DNA of 64,000 nucleotides from Paenibacillus sp. 1781tsa1 (GCF_024159265.1 NZ_JAMYWY010000001.1:3720001-3784000), one strand, 5' to 3'; positions 25,438 through 34,656 are shown, numbered from the stretch's first letter. Numbers and translations: made by a program. Notes: generated from the sequence alone by a model not told the origin.

Positions 25438-26403
25438 ATGAGCCTAGCCGATTCCGCAACGAACAAACCAGGCAAGTGGCCTTACGTTATTGCGATATCA
25501 TTTATTCTATTCATGATCAGTTTATCCGTAGGGTTACAACATTCAGAGATCATTTTACCAGAGGTTGCAGCGATGGCTATCGCCATGTGGGTATATAGAG
25601 AACCAGGGTGGATTAGACGACCCTCTGTCATCTTCATTGCACCGACCGTAACAGCTACGATAGGACTGGTCATTAATCAGTTTCAGATCCTTTATCCGAT
25701 CAAAGTGGTACTTACACTAATGATCATGATGTTCTTTCTGAGGTTAATACGTTCGAATCTTGCACCCGCCATTGCTACAGGTCTATTACCACTCGCTATT
25801 CATACAGAGGATTGGTCATTTGTATGGATTGTCTTTGGTTTCACATTGACTTTAATGGCCGGAGTTGTTGTGCCTCAGCTTCATAAACATCTCGCAACAA
25901 AGTCGATGATCCAATACAAATACATGGTGATCTTCCTAGGAATTTCGCTATGCTGGCTTAGTGTTTGCTCGTTACTGGGTTATGAACAAATGGCAGTGAT
26001 TCCGCCTATTTTTGTAGTCGTTTACGAATCGCTCCAAAAGCCGATGTACACAGCAAAAATTGCGTTTAAGCAGGGATCTACGCTAACGCTATCTGCTGCC
26101 GTTGGCGTTCTCATTTTTATGCAGGTGGATTCGCAGGTACTGGCTGCATTTATCGATATGATTGTAGTCGTCATGATATCCCGCTTTTTTCATGCCCGAA
26201 TTCCTGCTCTGTACGCTATACCGCTGTTAACCTTTATTTTCCCCAAAGAAAATGTTTGGAGTTTACCTCTTGTCACGTTTTTTGCAAGTCTGTTTATGTT
26301 CAGCTTCGTATTGTTATACAAATATGGGGAAAAGAGGACTCTGAACCGTAAACATCAGCTGGAGCAGAATAAGAGCTGCGGCCAGAATTCTGTGTCATCA
26401 TGA
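25438..26403 (+). CDS. Multi-pass membrane protein of unknown function
   Basis: Integral membrane protein of 321 aa with about ten hydrophobic segments (for example VIAISFILFMISLSVGL, VVLTLMIMMFFLRLI, WIVFGFTLTLMAGVVV, MVIFLGISLCWLSVCSLL). The two halves look alike: the first has IILPEVAAMAIAMWVYREP and SVIFIAPTVTATIGLVIN, the second MAVIPPIFVVVYESLQKP and GSTLTLSAAVGVLIFMQV. This suggests an internal duplication as in HPP- or FUSC-like proteins. I cannot assign a family. ATG 25438 is preceded by AAAGGGGAG; the ATG at 25387 has no ribosome site. An EamA transporter gene follows by 53 bp, probably co-transcribed. Confidence 0.75.
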   Translation: MSLADSATNKPGKWPYVIAISFILFMISLSVGLQHSEIILPEVAAMAIAMWVYREPGWIRRPSVIFIAPTVTATIGLVINQFQILYPIKVVLTLMIMMFFLRLIRSNLAPAIATGLLPLAIHTEDWSFVWIVFGFTLTLMAGVVVPQLHKHLATKSMIQYKYMVIFLGISLCWLSVCSLLGYEQMAVIPPIFVVVYESLQKPMYTAKIAFKQGSTLTLSAAVGVLIFMQVDSQVLAAFIDMIVVVMISRFFHARIPALYAIPLLTFIFPKENVWSLPLVTFFASLFMFSFVLLYKYGEKRTLNRKHQLEQNKSCGQNSVSS

Positions 26404-26456
26404 ACAATAAATAATTCGGGTGCATGGGCAGAAAGCGAAATTTGGAGGATAAACGT

Positions 26457-27290
26457 ATGATATTTGGCCTGATTGCAGCACTATGTTTTGGTTTGTCGGA
26501 CTTTATGGTTACCCAGGCCACCAGAAAAGTTCAAACTTTGCCTGCCTTGCTCGGGATTCAGTTCATTGCCTCACTTTTGCTGGGAGGGTATATACTTACG
26601 CAATCCCCGCATATGGATCAAAACCTAATGGTCTGGACTGCTATAGCCGGCATCAGTGTAGTCAATTTTGTAGGTACGTTACTGTTATATCGGGCTTTTG
26701 AAAAGGGGACTCTATCCATCGTTTCTCCAATTGGCTCGGGATTTGCTGTGGTGACTGCGGTTCTTGCTTTTGTGGGCGGTGAGCGATTGCCTTTCAATTC
26801 AATTATTGGTGTCATACTGCTCATTATTGGTGTGTTGACGGTAACGAGATCAAGTAAAAACGTTGGACAACAAGTGACGTTGTCGGGCATACCGGAGGCA
26901 ATTATCGCCTCAATCTGCATCGGTTTTTATTTTTGGGCAATCGGATACATCACTCCTCATCTGGGGGTGACTCTTCCTGTACTCGTCACACGGATCATAC
27001 AATTTTTCTGTGCGTTCATACTTCTTCGGGTAAAAAAAATCCAACTCCCGCGCATAGGCCTGTCTACCGGTCTGATTCTGGTTGTAGCCGCTCTGCTGGA
27101 TACAGGAGCTTTACTCGCTTTTAATATGGGACAAACCGTTGATTATACCACGAGCACAACAGCACTTACATCCTTATATAGTGTCGTTACTATACTTATG
27201 GCCGGATGGATTTTGAAAGAAAAGCTGACGAAGAGTCAATTGACAGGTATTGGCATTATTCTTCTCGGAGTCATTATCGTAAGCATCTAG
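26457..27290 (+). CDS. EamA/DMT-family transporter
   Basis: Drug/metabolite-transporter superfamily permease, 277 aa, with ten predicted helices arranged as two EamA repeats. The first ends in VILLIIGVLTVTRSS (about 120-134), the second in GIGIILLGVIIVSI at the C-terminus. Motifs such as LLLYRAFEKGTLSIVSPI and STTALTSLYSVVTILMAGWI are typical of the repeat ends. Such proteins export metabolites or amino acids. ATG 26457 is eight bases after GGAGG; the upstream start at 26424 overlaps nothing useful. It sits behind the unknown membrane protein and faces the MocR gene across a shared terminator. Confidence 0.88.
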   Translation: MIFGLIAALCFGLSDFMVTQATRKVQTLPALLGIQFIASLLLGGYILTQSPHMDQNLMVWTAIAGISVVNFVGTLLLYRAFEKGTLSIVSPIGSGFAVVTAVLAFVGGERLPFNSIIGVILLIIGVLTVTRSSKNVGQQVTLSGIPEAIIASICIGFYFWAIGYITPHLGVTLPVLVTRIIQFFCAFILLRVKKIQLPRIGLSTGLILVVAALLDTGALLAFNMGQTVDYTTSTTALTSLYSVVTILMAGWILKEKLTKSQLTGIGIILLGVIIVSI

Positions 27291-27416
27291 AAAGGGGTAG
27301 AGGATGAACAGAGTGCATACCGTCTATTCATTGATTACAAGCACGAATGATTCACATACCTTCAGGTATCCTATTTCGATGAGGGAATCATTTGATTATC
27401 TAATAAAATAAATGTC

Positions 27417-27447
27417 AAAAAAGGAAGGGCAGAGGCCCTTCCTTTTT
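27417..27447. terminator. Bidirectional terminator between convergent genes
   Basis: AAAAAGGAAGGGC / GCCCTTCCTTTTT with an AGA loop; symmetrical A and T runs serve both the EamA and MocR genes. Confidence 0.88.
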
Positions 27448-27497
27448 ACTTGTGATGTTTAGATAGTCAGGTTAGCTGAACATAACTGCTCACTATA

Positions 27498-28889
27498 TTA
27501 TATAAATTGCGCAAGCGTTTGAATCCCTTCCGAAATCTGGGCCTCGTTCACATTGCCAAACCCCATGATCAGACTATCATTATGCTGATCTTTGCGAATG
27601 GTATATCGCTCGGCTGGGTAGATCTTGATACGATGTTCCTCCAGTTCCATTGCAGTCAAAAGATCGGCATGTCGTCCTGGCCAAGTTGCGATAAGATGCA
27701 AACCCGCAGCATCACCCGATATTTGCACGTTCTCTCCAAATGTATCCCTTAACGCATGAAGCAGGTGAGTTCTTCGTTTATGATAGATTCGTTTCATTCG
27801 CAAAATATGACGTTTCAGGTGTCCTTCGTTCATAAAGCGGGCCAATGTTAATTGTGATAAGGCAGGACACTGCATATCGGCCATACGTTTGAGCTGTACG
27901 ATTGATTCTACCAACTCTTGTGGGGCTACAATATAACCGAGCCTTAATGCAGGGAACATATTTTTACTAAATGTTCCTACATAGATTACCCTCTCTGTAT
28001 CAAGCTCTCGTAAGGCATGAACAGGCATTCCCCCGTAACGAAACTCACTGTCGTAATCATCCTCTATAATGTAGGCGCCTGTGCTTCGAGCGTAGTCAAG
28101 TAATTGGAGGCGTCTGCTAATTGATAGAATACTCCCAAACGGAAATTGATGAGACGGCGTTACAAAAATACATTTGGGCTTCACATCGGTTGGCAGCTGC
28201 TCTACACATAGACCATCGCAATCTACGGACACAGGCACAATCCGGGCGCTCGTTTCAGCGAAGATATTATGAATAAATGTTGCCGTTGGGTCTTCCATTG
28301 CAATCGTTTCACCAGCTGTCAATAAAAGCTTGCCGAGTATCGAAAAAGCCTGGGTTGCTCCAGCCGTAACGATAATTTGCGAAGGCAGGCAGTGAAGGCC
28401 CTTGATATGGAGAAGATGATCACCAATTGCTTGTCGAAGCTCCATATCACCAGCCATATCCTCCTGATATCCGAGTATAGAAGGAGGGAAATTATGGTAC
28501 ACATCGAGTGCAACTCTTTTCCACTTCTGGAGAGGAACATGCTCAAGAGAAGGAAAGCTGGGACGAAAATCGATATAGGATAAACGACTCCCACCGGCTG
28601 GAGAGACATCCTCATCCATGTCGATCCTTTCTTCAGGCTGTAGATGCAACGTTGCGCTTGATCCAATATCTCTTACATAGGTCCCTGAACCTTGTTTACC
28701 TTCCAGAAATCCTTCAGCAGTTAGCTGTTCATACACCTCTATAATAAGGGCGCGTGAAACCCCAAGTTCTTTGGCCAATTCCCTAGTGGAGGGGAGGGAG
28801 GTTCCTGCTTTGTAAATGCCTTGCATAATTCGATCTCTAATCCACGAGTATACCTGTCTGGTTTTCGTTTCATTCCGTTCGGACTGCAT
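27498..28889 (-). CDS. MocR-type regulator (GntR HTH fused to PLP aminotransferase domain)
   Basis: Chimeric transcription factor of 463 aa. An N-terminal GntR winged helix (residues about 8-72: SLPSTRELAKELGVSRALII, EVYEQLTAEGFLEGK) is followed by a fold-type-I aminotransferase domain. That domain includes IIVTAGATQAFSILGKLL, the YIIEDDYDSEFRY aspartate and the PLP lysine in VYVGTFSKNMFPALRLGY. Such proteins sense PLP or PLP adducts with amino acids or amines. AAGGAGA precedes ATG 28889. It diverges from a CynX-like MFS gene, the probable target. TGGTC (28919) and GACCA (28952) form an inverted pair in the shared promoter region. Confidence 0.93.
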   Translation of the reverse strand: MQSERNETKTRQVYSWIRDRIMQGIYKAGTSLPSTRELAKELGVSRALIIEVYEQLTAEGFLEGKQGSGTYVRDIGSSATLHLQPEERIDMDEDVSPAGGSRLSYIDFRPSFPSLEHVPLQKWKRVALDVYHNFPPSILGYQEDMAGDMELRQAIGDHLLHIKGLHCLPSQIIVTAGATQAFSILGKLLLTAGETIAMEDPTATFIHNIFAETSARIVPVSVDCDGLCVEQLPTDVKPKCIFVTPSHQFPFGSILSISRRLQLLDYARSTGAYIIEDDYDSEFRYGGMPVHALRELDTERVIYVGTFSKNMFPALRLGYIVAPQELVESIVQLKRMADMQCPALSQLTLARFMNEGHLKRHILRMKRIYHKRRTHLLHALRDTFGENVQISGDAAGLHLIATWPGRHADLLTAMELEEHRIKIYPAERYTIRKDQHNDSLIMGFGNVNEAQISEGIQTLAQFI

Positions 28890-29015
28890 GAAGGATCTCC
28901 TTTCACTCTAAAGTGGTATGGTCAAAATGTACGAAAAATGGATCTAATGAAGACCAATATATCATGTTAATATAAATCATGCCAAATCCAATTCCTATAG
29001 AAAGAAGCCACCTGC

Positions 29016-30278
29016 ATGAGAAATCTGAGAACCAAAAGCCTTAGAGCACCCACAAAGAACTCAGCACCCGAGAGTGTATCTTCGATCGCAATCCTACCCA
29101 TGGACAAAGGTTATGAATTGAATCGTTGGCTGTGTGTTACAGCACTTTTTATGGCATCACTCAATCTTAGACCTGTTGTTTCATCTATTGCACCTGTCTT
29201 GGGAAGCATTCAACATGACCTTGGCCTAAGTGGTGCTGTATCCAGCTTGCTCGTTTCTATTCCGGTGTTATGTATGGGAATACTTGCTCCGTTCTCTGTA
29301 AAATCGAGTGAAAGATTGGGGATTGAGCGAGTGATCACCTTATCCTTGATCCTAATCGGAGGGAGTTCACTTTTACACGTGTTTATCCATTCCGCCTCAT
29401 GGTTAGTTTTCACTACATTATTATCTGGTATAGGCATTGCGATGATGGGACCTTTGTTATCCGGTTTTATTAAAAAGCACATGGCTGATCGAGCGCCTTC
29501 CATGATTGCAATCTACTCTATGGCTTTAGCATTGGGAGCGGCCCTTGGTTCAAGCCTTACTTCACCCCTGTACGGAAGGTTTCATTCATGGCAAATGTCA
29601 TTATCATTCTGGGCAATACCTGTCGTTCTGGCTTTGCCACTATGGTTGAATATGCTGAAACAGTTACCTTCGAGATCTAAGTTAAGTTCGACCGTTTCCT
29701 TCGGAAAATCGGTTGAACGACCTTGGCATAAGAGAAAAGCATGGATTTTGTCTGTACAATTCGGAATGTTATCCATTGTATTCTATTCACTTTTAGCTTG
29801 GCTTCCCTTAATTCTTCTTGGGGCAGGGGCAACCAAACTTCACGCTGGGCTTATGGTTACCATGTTCGCATTGATACAGGTTCCGAGTGGTATCGTTGTG
29901 CAGCAGCTTCTTAAAAAGCATCGTTCAAGACGAAACTGGCTCATTATATCATCCATGATGCAAGCTGCCGGTCTGTTACTTATCTTCTTTTCCACTTATC
30001 TATGGTTTGCTGTATTCATTTGCGGTTTAGGGTCGGGTATGTTGTTTGCACTGCTCAATTTGCTTCCAGTTGAGATGACTTCTTCTTCTGAAGAAGCTAC
30101 CTCTTGGGCGGCTATGACGCAATGCATAGGATTTCTGATTGGAGCGTCTGGGCCATTGTTGATGGGTTATCTGCATGATCGTATGGGTCATTTTAATGAA
30201 GGAATATTGGTCATGGTATTCATCTCTGTAGCAATGGGAATTCTATCCCTAACTATGGGATCTAAAAAGGAAACGTAA
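29016..30278 (+). CDS. MFS transporter, CynX/NimT-like
   Basis: Major-facilitator permease of 420 aa with twelve hydrophobic helices after a 35-residue polar N-terminus. FMASLNLRPVVSSIAPVLGS is the characteristic first-helix motif of the CynX (cyanate permease)/NimT branch, and GMLFALLNLLPVEMTSSSEE the matching motif in the second half. AGAAAG is a modest ribosome site; the alternative internal start MDKGYELNRW (residue 29) would remove the polar extension. It is divergent from the MocR-type regulator, which suggests export of an amino-acid-like or amine compound under PLP-adduct control. The substrate is unknown. Confidence 0.87.
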   Translation: MRNLRTKSLRAPTKNSAPESVSSIAILPMDKGYELNRWLCVTALFMASLNLRPVVSSIAPVLGSIQHDLGLSGAVSSLLVSIPVLCMGILAPFSVKSSERLGIERVITLSLILIGGSSLLHVFIHSASWLVFTTLLSGIGIAMMGPLLSGFIKKHMADRAPSMIAIYSMALALGAALGSSLTSPLYGRFHSWQMSLSFWAIPVVLALPLWLNMLKQLPSRSKLSSTVSFGKSVERPWHKRKAWILSVQFGMLSIVFYSLLAWLPLILLGAGATKLHAGLMVTMFALIQVPSGIVVQQLLKKHRSRRNWLIISSMMQAAGLLLIFFSTYLWFAVFICGLGSGMLFALLNLLPVEMTSSSEEATSWAAMTQCIGFLIGASGPLLMGYLHDRMGHFNEGILVMVFISVAMGILSLTMGSKKET

Positions 30279-30319
30279 AAATGAATAGAAGGAAAAAATG
30301 AACCTGGAGGTCTACATTT

Positions 30320-31174
30320 ATGAGAATTTTCATTGCTGGTGCAAGTGGTGTTATTGGGAGATTGTTGCTTCCGCAACTCGTACAGGCTGGACACGAAGTC
30401 ATTGGCATGACTCGGAAAGAAGAGCAGAGACAGGCCATTGAACAAATAGGAGCAAAGGCCATTCTTGCAGATGTGTTTGATCGAGAGCAGATGGTGGATA
30501 TTCTAACGAAAATTAAACCTGATGTTGTGATTCATCAATTAACCTCATTAAGTCAAGGCAGCTCAGCAGAAAATGCACGCATACGCATTGAAGGAACCCG
30601 GAACCTGGTAGATGCAGCAAAACAGGCAGGGGTACAAAAAATAATCGCCCAGAGTATTTCATGGGCCTATGAACCTGGCACAACTCCTGCGACGGAAGAA
30701 ACTCCATTGGACATATACGCTCCTATGCCTAGAAATACGACAATTAACGGGGTAGTCGCCCTGGAAGAAGCAGTAAAAGAAATTTCAGAATATGTAGTTT
30801 TGCGATACGGTACTTTGTATGGACCAGCAACTTGGTATGATAAGGCTGGGGCTACGGCTGAAAAAGTAAGAAATCAGGAGATAAAGGCAACAGACGGCGT
30901 TTCTTCTTTTGTCCATGTGCAAGATGCCGCGAATGCTGCTTTGCTGGCACTGGATTGGCCGACAGGTACGTATAATATCGTAGATGATGAACCTTCAAAA
31001 GGTACAGAGTGGCTACCCGTATATGCAGATGCATTACACGCATCCATACCAGAAATTCAATCCGGTTCGAGTCCCTGGGAGAGAGGTGCTTCGAACAGCA
31101 AAGCCAAAACCGACTGTGGTTGGGAACTTCAGTATCCCACCTGGAGAACAGCATTTTCCGAAATTTTACGTTAA
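30320..31174 (+). CDS. NAD(P)-dependent epimerase/dehydratase-like extended SDR
   Basis: Extended short-chain dehydrogenase of 284 aa. The nucleotide loop IAGASGVIGRLLLPQL is at 5-20, with GMTRKEEQ behind strand 2, where Arg suggests NADPH. DVVIHQLTSL, IAQSISWAYEPG and VLRYGTLYGPATWY mark the active-site half. The canonical Tyr-x-x-x-Lys is not obvious (INGVVALEEAVKE stands at its place), so the enzyme may be atypical. GGAGG is correctly placed. It stands 41 bp after the MFS gene and is closed by a GTCGCTA terminator shared with the convergent TetR gene. Confidence 0.82.
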   Translation: MRIFIAGASGVIGRLLLPQLVQAGHEVIGMTRKEEQRQAIEQIGAKAILADVFDREQMVDILTKIKPDVVIHQLTSLSQGSSAENARIRIEGTRNLVDAAKQAGVQKIIAQSISWAYEPGTTPATEETPLDIYAPMPRNTTINGVVALEEAVKEISEYVVLRYGTLYGPATWYDKAGATAEKVRNQEIKATDGVSSFVHVQDAANAALLALDWPTGTYNIVDDEPSKGTEWLPVYADALHASIPEIQSGSSPWERGASNSKAKTDCGWELQYPTWRTAFSEILR

Positions 31175-31293
31175 TCTTGTGTTAGCTGACTTGAAAAGGG
31201 AATAAATCAATTCGAAGCCAACGCGGAAAATGCTCTGAACAGTAAATTTATGACGAAGGAACTTTTATCGAGAGACAAGAACATGTTGCCATT

Positions 31294-31319
31294 AAAGTCG
31301 CTATTATAGCGGCTTTTTT
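31294..31319 (+). terminator. Rho-independent terminator (GTCGCTA family)
   Basis: AAAGTCGCTA-TTA-TAGCGGCTTT with T run, preceded by GAGACAAGAACATGTTGCCATT, the repeat flank seen at 12555. It lies between convergent genes. Confidence 0.85.
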
Positions 31320-31342
31320 ACTGTTCGTCAGCATTGATCACT

Positions 31343-31936
31343 TTAATCATCGATTGAAATACCTGCGGCTTTTAAGTGTCCATGAGTTAGGATTTTTCCG
31401 AATTGAGAAGCGAGTTCATTTGGAGTATACGAAAAATCATTTTTAACCCACCATATTACAATGCCCATAAAAGTAGATGCGATATATTGAAGTAATAATT
31501 CCTTTGAAATCTTCAGGGGAATATCATCCAAGCCATCTTCCACTGTGTTTTTTATAATCTCCTCCATTTTTGATTGAAAACCATAGATTCTATTCTCATC
31601 AAGTAACAATGCTTTGTAAAAGGGAATATTGTCCTTAATTTTCACCAGTATGGTTTGCATGAGTTGTTCAAGCATAGTGCCACTTATAGGAGACTTGCTG
31701 CTTGAACAAAGCTTGAGTGTATTATTTAATTCCTCTAATAATTCGTCCATAGATACATTTAACAAATCGGGTTTGTTCTGATAATGAAGGTAAAATGTAT
31801 TTCGGTTAATCATCGCTTTATCAGCTATATCTTGGATCGTAATCCCTTCATATCCCTTTTCATTAAGAAGTTCTATAAACGCTTTTTTTATCGAAAGTTT
31901 GGAGCGAAGGATACGCAAATCGGTTTTTTTGTTCAT
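31343..31936 (-). CDS. TetR family regulator
   Basis: TetR-type repressor, 197 aa. The DNA-binding domain is RSKLSIKKAFIELLNEKGYE, GITIQDIADKAMINRNTFYL, then HYQNKPDLL, with the C-terminal TetR_C-like helix ASTFMGIVIWWVKNDFSYTP typical of the DhaS/YxbF-like group. ATG 31936 (MNKKTDLRI) is preceded by AAGGGA; the open frame to 32014 would run into the divergent promoter. It faces away from the SDR-NmrA-DsbA operon. The inverted repeat AGATAAATA-N17-TATTTATCT lies between them and is a probable operator. Confidence 0.9.
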   Translation of the reverse strand: MNKKTDLRILRSKLSIKKAFIELLNEKGYEGITIQDIADKAMINRNTFYLHYQNKPDLLNVSMDELLEELNNTLKLCSSSKSPISGTMLEQLMQTILVKIKDNIPFYKALLLDENRIYGFQSKMEEIIKNTVEDGLDDIPLKISKELLLQYIASTFMGIVIWWVKNDFSYTPNELASQFGKILTHGHLKAAGISIDD

Positions 31937-32062
31937 TATAACTCGTTCCCTTAACTTTTTTTTGTTAGATATACGACATTTCGACTCAAACTGTATGTTA
32001 TCTCTCAAAATCAAAATTATTAAACATTGAAGGCTGACCTTCTATTAATCATAATAAACAAA

Positions 32063-32097
32063 AGATAAATATACAACACGTTGACCATTATTTATCT
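32063..32097. promoter_or_regulatory. Inverted repeat in divergent TetR/SDR promoter region
   Basis: AGATAAATA (32063-32071) and TATTTATCT (32089-32097) are perfect 9-bp arms separated by 17 bp that include a TTGACC -35-like box. Confidence 0.55.
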
Positions 32098-32134
32098 CAC
32101 TGATCATTAACTCTAATTAAAGGGGAGATTTTAA

Positions 32135-32794
32135 ATGAAAACGATAGCGGTTGTTGGAGCAGGAGCAGGATTAGGGATGTCCATTGCAAAGAAATTCGGA
32201 CAAAATGGCTTTCGCGTAGCACTTATTGCACGAAATGAAGAAAAGTTGAACCAACTGGTTATTGAATTAGAACAATTGGGAATCGAAGCTGCTTCATTTC
32301 AAGCGGACATATTAAACAAAGAACAAATTGAGATGGCATTTGCTGCTGTTAAAGAGAAGTACGGATTTATTGATGTTCTTGAATATAGTCCAACGCCGAG
32401 CATTGACACAGTAGCACCAGCATTAGAGGTAACTGAAGAAAACGCGTTATACCAATTTCAATATAATGTTTTAGGTGCTTTATCGAGTGTTAAACAAGTG
32501 CTTCCGGATATGTTGGATAAGCAGAGTGGTGCCCTATTATTTACGACTGGAGGCGCTGCAATTCACCCGGTACCGAAGATGGGCAATGTCGGAATTGCAA
32601 TCTCAGGACTTCGCAATTATATTTTTAACTTGAACAGCGAACTTGCTGACAAAGGAGTTTATGCAGGTCACCTTTCGATCGGAATCTGGATGCAGCCGAA
32701 TTCAGGAGTTCAGGATAAAATCGCTGATATTTGGTACGACATGTACACCAAAAGAGACAGAGTAGAAGAGTTTATAACTGAAGATAAAGTGTGA
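32135..32794 (+). CDS. Atypical SDR-fold protein
   Basis: Short-chain-dehydrogenase fold of 219 aa. The cofactor loop AVVGAGAGLGMSIAKKFG is at 5-22, and ALIARNEEKL with Arg after strand 2 suggests NADP. The remaining core is SDR-like (FIDVLEYSPT, ALLFTTGGAA), but the expected Tyr-x-x-x-Lys is absent: the segment reads HPVPKMGNVGIAISGLRNYI. The NNAG motif is replaced by EYSP. It may therefore be a catalytically altered sensor or an enzyme with other residues. GGGGAG precedes the ATG. First gene of an apparent SDR-NmrA-DsbA operon divergent from a TetR gene. Confidence 0.82.
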   Translation: MKTIAVVGAGAGLGMSIAKKFGQNGFRVALIARNEEKLNQLVIELEQLGIEAASFQADILNKEQIEMAFAAVKEKYGFIDVLEYSPTPSIDTVAPALEVTEENALYQFQYNVLGALSSVKQVLPDMLDKQSGALLFTTGGAAIHPVPKMGNVGIAISGLRNYIFNLNSELADKGVYAGHLSIGIWMQPNSGVQDKIADIWYDMYTKRDRVEEFITEDKV

Positions 32795-32833
32795 GTTGAA
32801 TAATTTATTTTGAAGGAGATACAAGAAAAGAAT

Positions 32834-33478
32834 ATGAATATCACCATTTTTGGTGCAAGTGGCACAATCGGACAGCTTGTAACACAATTAGCTTTAGATT
32901 ACGGAGATTTCGTTACAGCATACGTTAGAACCCCCAAAAAAATGAGCCTCAAACATCCAAATTTGAGCCTTGTACAAGGGGAGCTTTCGAATACTTCAAC
33001 CATCGAGAAGGCCATTGCCGAATCCGATGTCGTAATCAGTACATTGGGGCCAGCATCCGATATGTCCCGAAAGCTTAAAGGCACGCCGATTGCTGACGGA
33101 CACGAACTGATGATTAGGGCTATGAAGAAACTTAACAAAAAAAGGTTCATTACACTTGCGACGCCAGCTTTGCAATCAGATGACGATAAGAAAAACATGT
33201 CCACGATACTTCCAGGTATATTAGCCAAAGTTCTCCTTCCAAACGGTTATGCAGAAATGAAGAAAATGGAAGGAATGATTAAGGAATCGAATCTGGATTG
33301 GACAGTCGTTCGAATTATTAACCCCAATGTTAAATACAAAGGGCAGTCTTATGACTATTCATTCGGAGATAAATCGGCTAAATTATCTGTTTCCAGAGAA
33401 AATGTTGCCGAATTCATATACTCTGCCACTCGTGACAACCATTTGATTAGAAAAATGCCTATTATTTATAACAAATAA
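32834..33478 (+). CDS. NAD(P)H-binding protein, NmrA/YwnB-like atypical SDR
   Basis: Rossmann-fold protein of 214 aa in the NmrA/SDR_a5-like group. MNITIFGASGTIGQLVTQLA carries the G-x-x-G-x-x-G loop. AYVRTPKKM after strand 2 holds the Arg for NADPH, DVVISTLGPA the usual strand 4, and LDWTVVRIINPNVKY the C-terminal signature. Such proteins reduce small carbonyls or flavins, or sense the NADP(H) ratio. I start at the ATG 32834; the TTG at 32810 overlaps the ribosome site AAGGAGA, which is somewhat distant from 32834. It lies 39 bp after the atypical SDR and 56 bp before the DsbA-like gene. Confidence 0.86.
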   Translation: MNITIFGASGTIGQLVTQLALDYGDFVTAYVRTPKKMSLKHPNLSLVQGELSNTSTIEKAIAESDVVISTLGPASDMSRKLKGTPIADGHELMIRAMKKLNKKRFITLATPALQSDDDKKNMSTILPGILAKVLLPNGYAEMKKMEGMIKESNLDWTVVRIINPNVKYKGQSYDYSFGDKSAKLSVSRENVAEFIYSATRDNHLIRKMPIIYNK

Positions 33479-33534
33479 GCTCAATGAAAATATCGTATTC
33501 ACTGATTAAGGTGGTTAGTAAAGGAGGATTCAAA

Positions 33535-34167
33535 ATGAAAATCGAGATATGGTCGGACTATGTTTGTCCATTTTGTTATATTGGGAAACGACGATTAGAA
33601 TCTGCACTGGAGCAATTCGCTCCTTCGAATGAAGTGGTTATTGAATATAAAAGCTTTGAACTTAATCCGCAAACATCCATGTACTCAGGCAAAAGTATGC
33701 ATCAGATACTTTCTGAAAAACATGGTATGAGTATCGAGCAAGCGAAAAAGGCACATGCTGAACTTGAACAACAAGCAGCAAAGATGGGTCTCGTGTATAA
33801 TATCGACCAAATAAAGCCCACCAATACGTTTGATGCACATCGTTTAACCCAGTTTGCCAAATCTGTGGGTAAAGATCAGGAATTAGCAGAGAAGCTGTTC
33901 TATTCTTATTACACGGACACTACGCTAATTAGCGATCATAATACTTTAGTAGATATTGCAGAATCAGTTGGAATGAACAGAGACGAGTCAATGGCAATTC
34001 TCCATGATCCCTCCAAATATGCTAGCGAAGTGCGTTCAGATGAATCTACAGCAAAACAATTAGGGATTACAGGAGCACCTTTCTTTGTCATTGATAGAAA
34101 ATACGCGATATCCGGCGCACAACCAACAGAGGTATTTTTAAAAGCTCTTAGCCAAGCATCTCAATAA
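33535..34167 (+). CDS. DsbA-family oxidoreductase (FrnE-like)
   Basis: Thioredoxin-fold protein of 210 aa in the FrnE/2-hydroxychromene-2-carboxylate-isomerase-like branch. The redox motif Cys11-Pro-Phe-Cys14 sits in WSDYVCPFCYIGKRRLE, the helical insertion spans about 60-150 (FDAHRLTQFAKSVGKDQE), and the cis-Pro loop is LGITGAPFFVIDRKYAISGA. There is no signal peptide, so it acts in the cytoplasm, in contrast to classical DsbA. AAGGAGG precedes ATG 33535 by seven bases. Last gene of the TetR-divergent operon, suggesting a response to thiol- or carbonyl-reactive compounds. Confidence 0.93.
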   Translation: MKIEIWSDYVCPFCYIGKRRLESALEQFAPSNEVVIEYKSFELNPQTSMYSGKSMHQILSEKHGMSIEQAKKAHAELEQQAAKMGLVYNIDQIKPTNTFDAHRLTQFAKSVGKDQELAEKLFYSYYTDTTLISDHNTLVDIAESVGMNRDESMAILHDPSKYASEVRSDESTAKQLGITGAPFFVIDRKYAISGAQPTEVFLKALSQASQ

Positions 34168-34281
34168 GTAAAGCAAATAAGCACTGGTAATATAGAAATA
34201 TGATGAAAGCATTGTTGAGAACAATTACAACGTATTTTAGAACAGCGTGTAGACAGGCAGTCCAAACGAAATAAACAGAAC

Positions 34282-34329
34282 AATAAACTGCCCAAAAACC
34301 TTATAGGACTTTGGCAGTTTATTCTTTTC
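34282..34329 (+). terminator. Rho-independent terminator
   Basis: AATAAACTGCC pairs with GGCAGTTTATT, followed by CTTTTC. Ends the SDR-NmrA-DsbA operon. Confidence 0.75.
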
Positions 34330-34599
34330 GTCATAACTCAACGAAAGCAATCTCCAAAACATTCATTGATATTAAATGGCGGAAAACAAGCGTATATTTA
34401 TTATGCTTTAGATCAATTTATTGAATAGAGCTTATTTTGTCCAAGGACATGAACACTGTTTCATTTCAAATTAGGTAATTATCTAAATAGTAGCAAATGG
34501 TGATCTTTGGGCGAGAAAAAAGCGTAAGAATATAAGATTTTGCTTGAATAATGATTTTTGTATTTACTAAAGATACTTGCTTTAACTATAGCAAAACTG
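34330..34599. other. Intergenic stretch
   Basis: About 270 bp between two terminators of convergent units. It contains AAGGACATGAACACTGTTTCATTT at 34444, a diverged form of the GGACAAGAACA repeat flank. No gene. Confidence 0.4.
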
Positions 34600-34637
34600 G
34601 ACGACCGTTTTATTTTGATCTTCAGAAAACAGTCGTC
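34600..34637 (-). terminator. Hairpin terminator of the large regulator gene
   Basis: GACGACCGTTTT pairs with AAAACAGTCGTC around an 11-nt loop region, 20 bp beyond the stop of the minus-strand gene. Confidence 0.65.
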
Positions 34638-34656
34638 ACTTATTATTGCTTATCGC

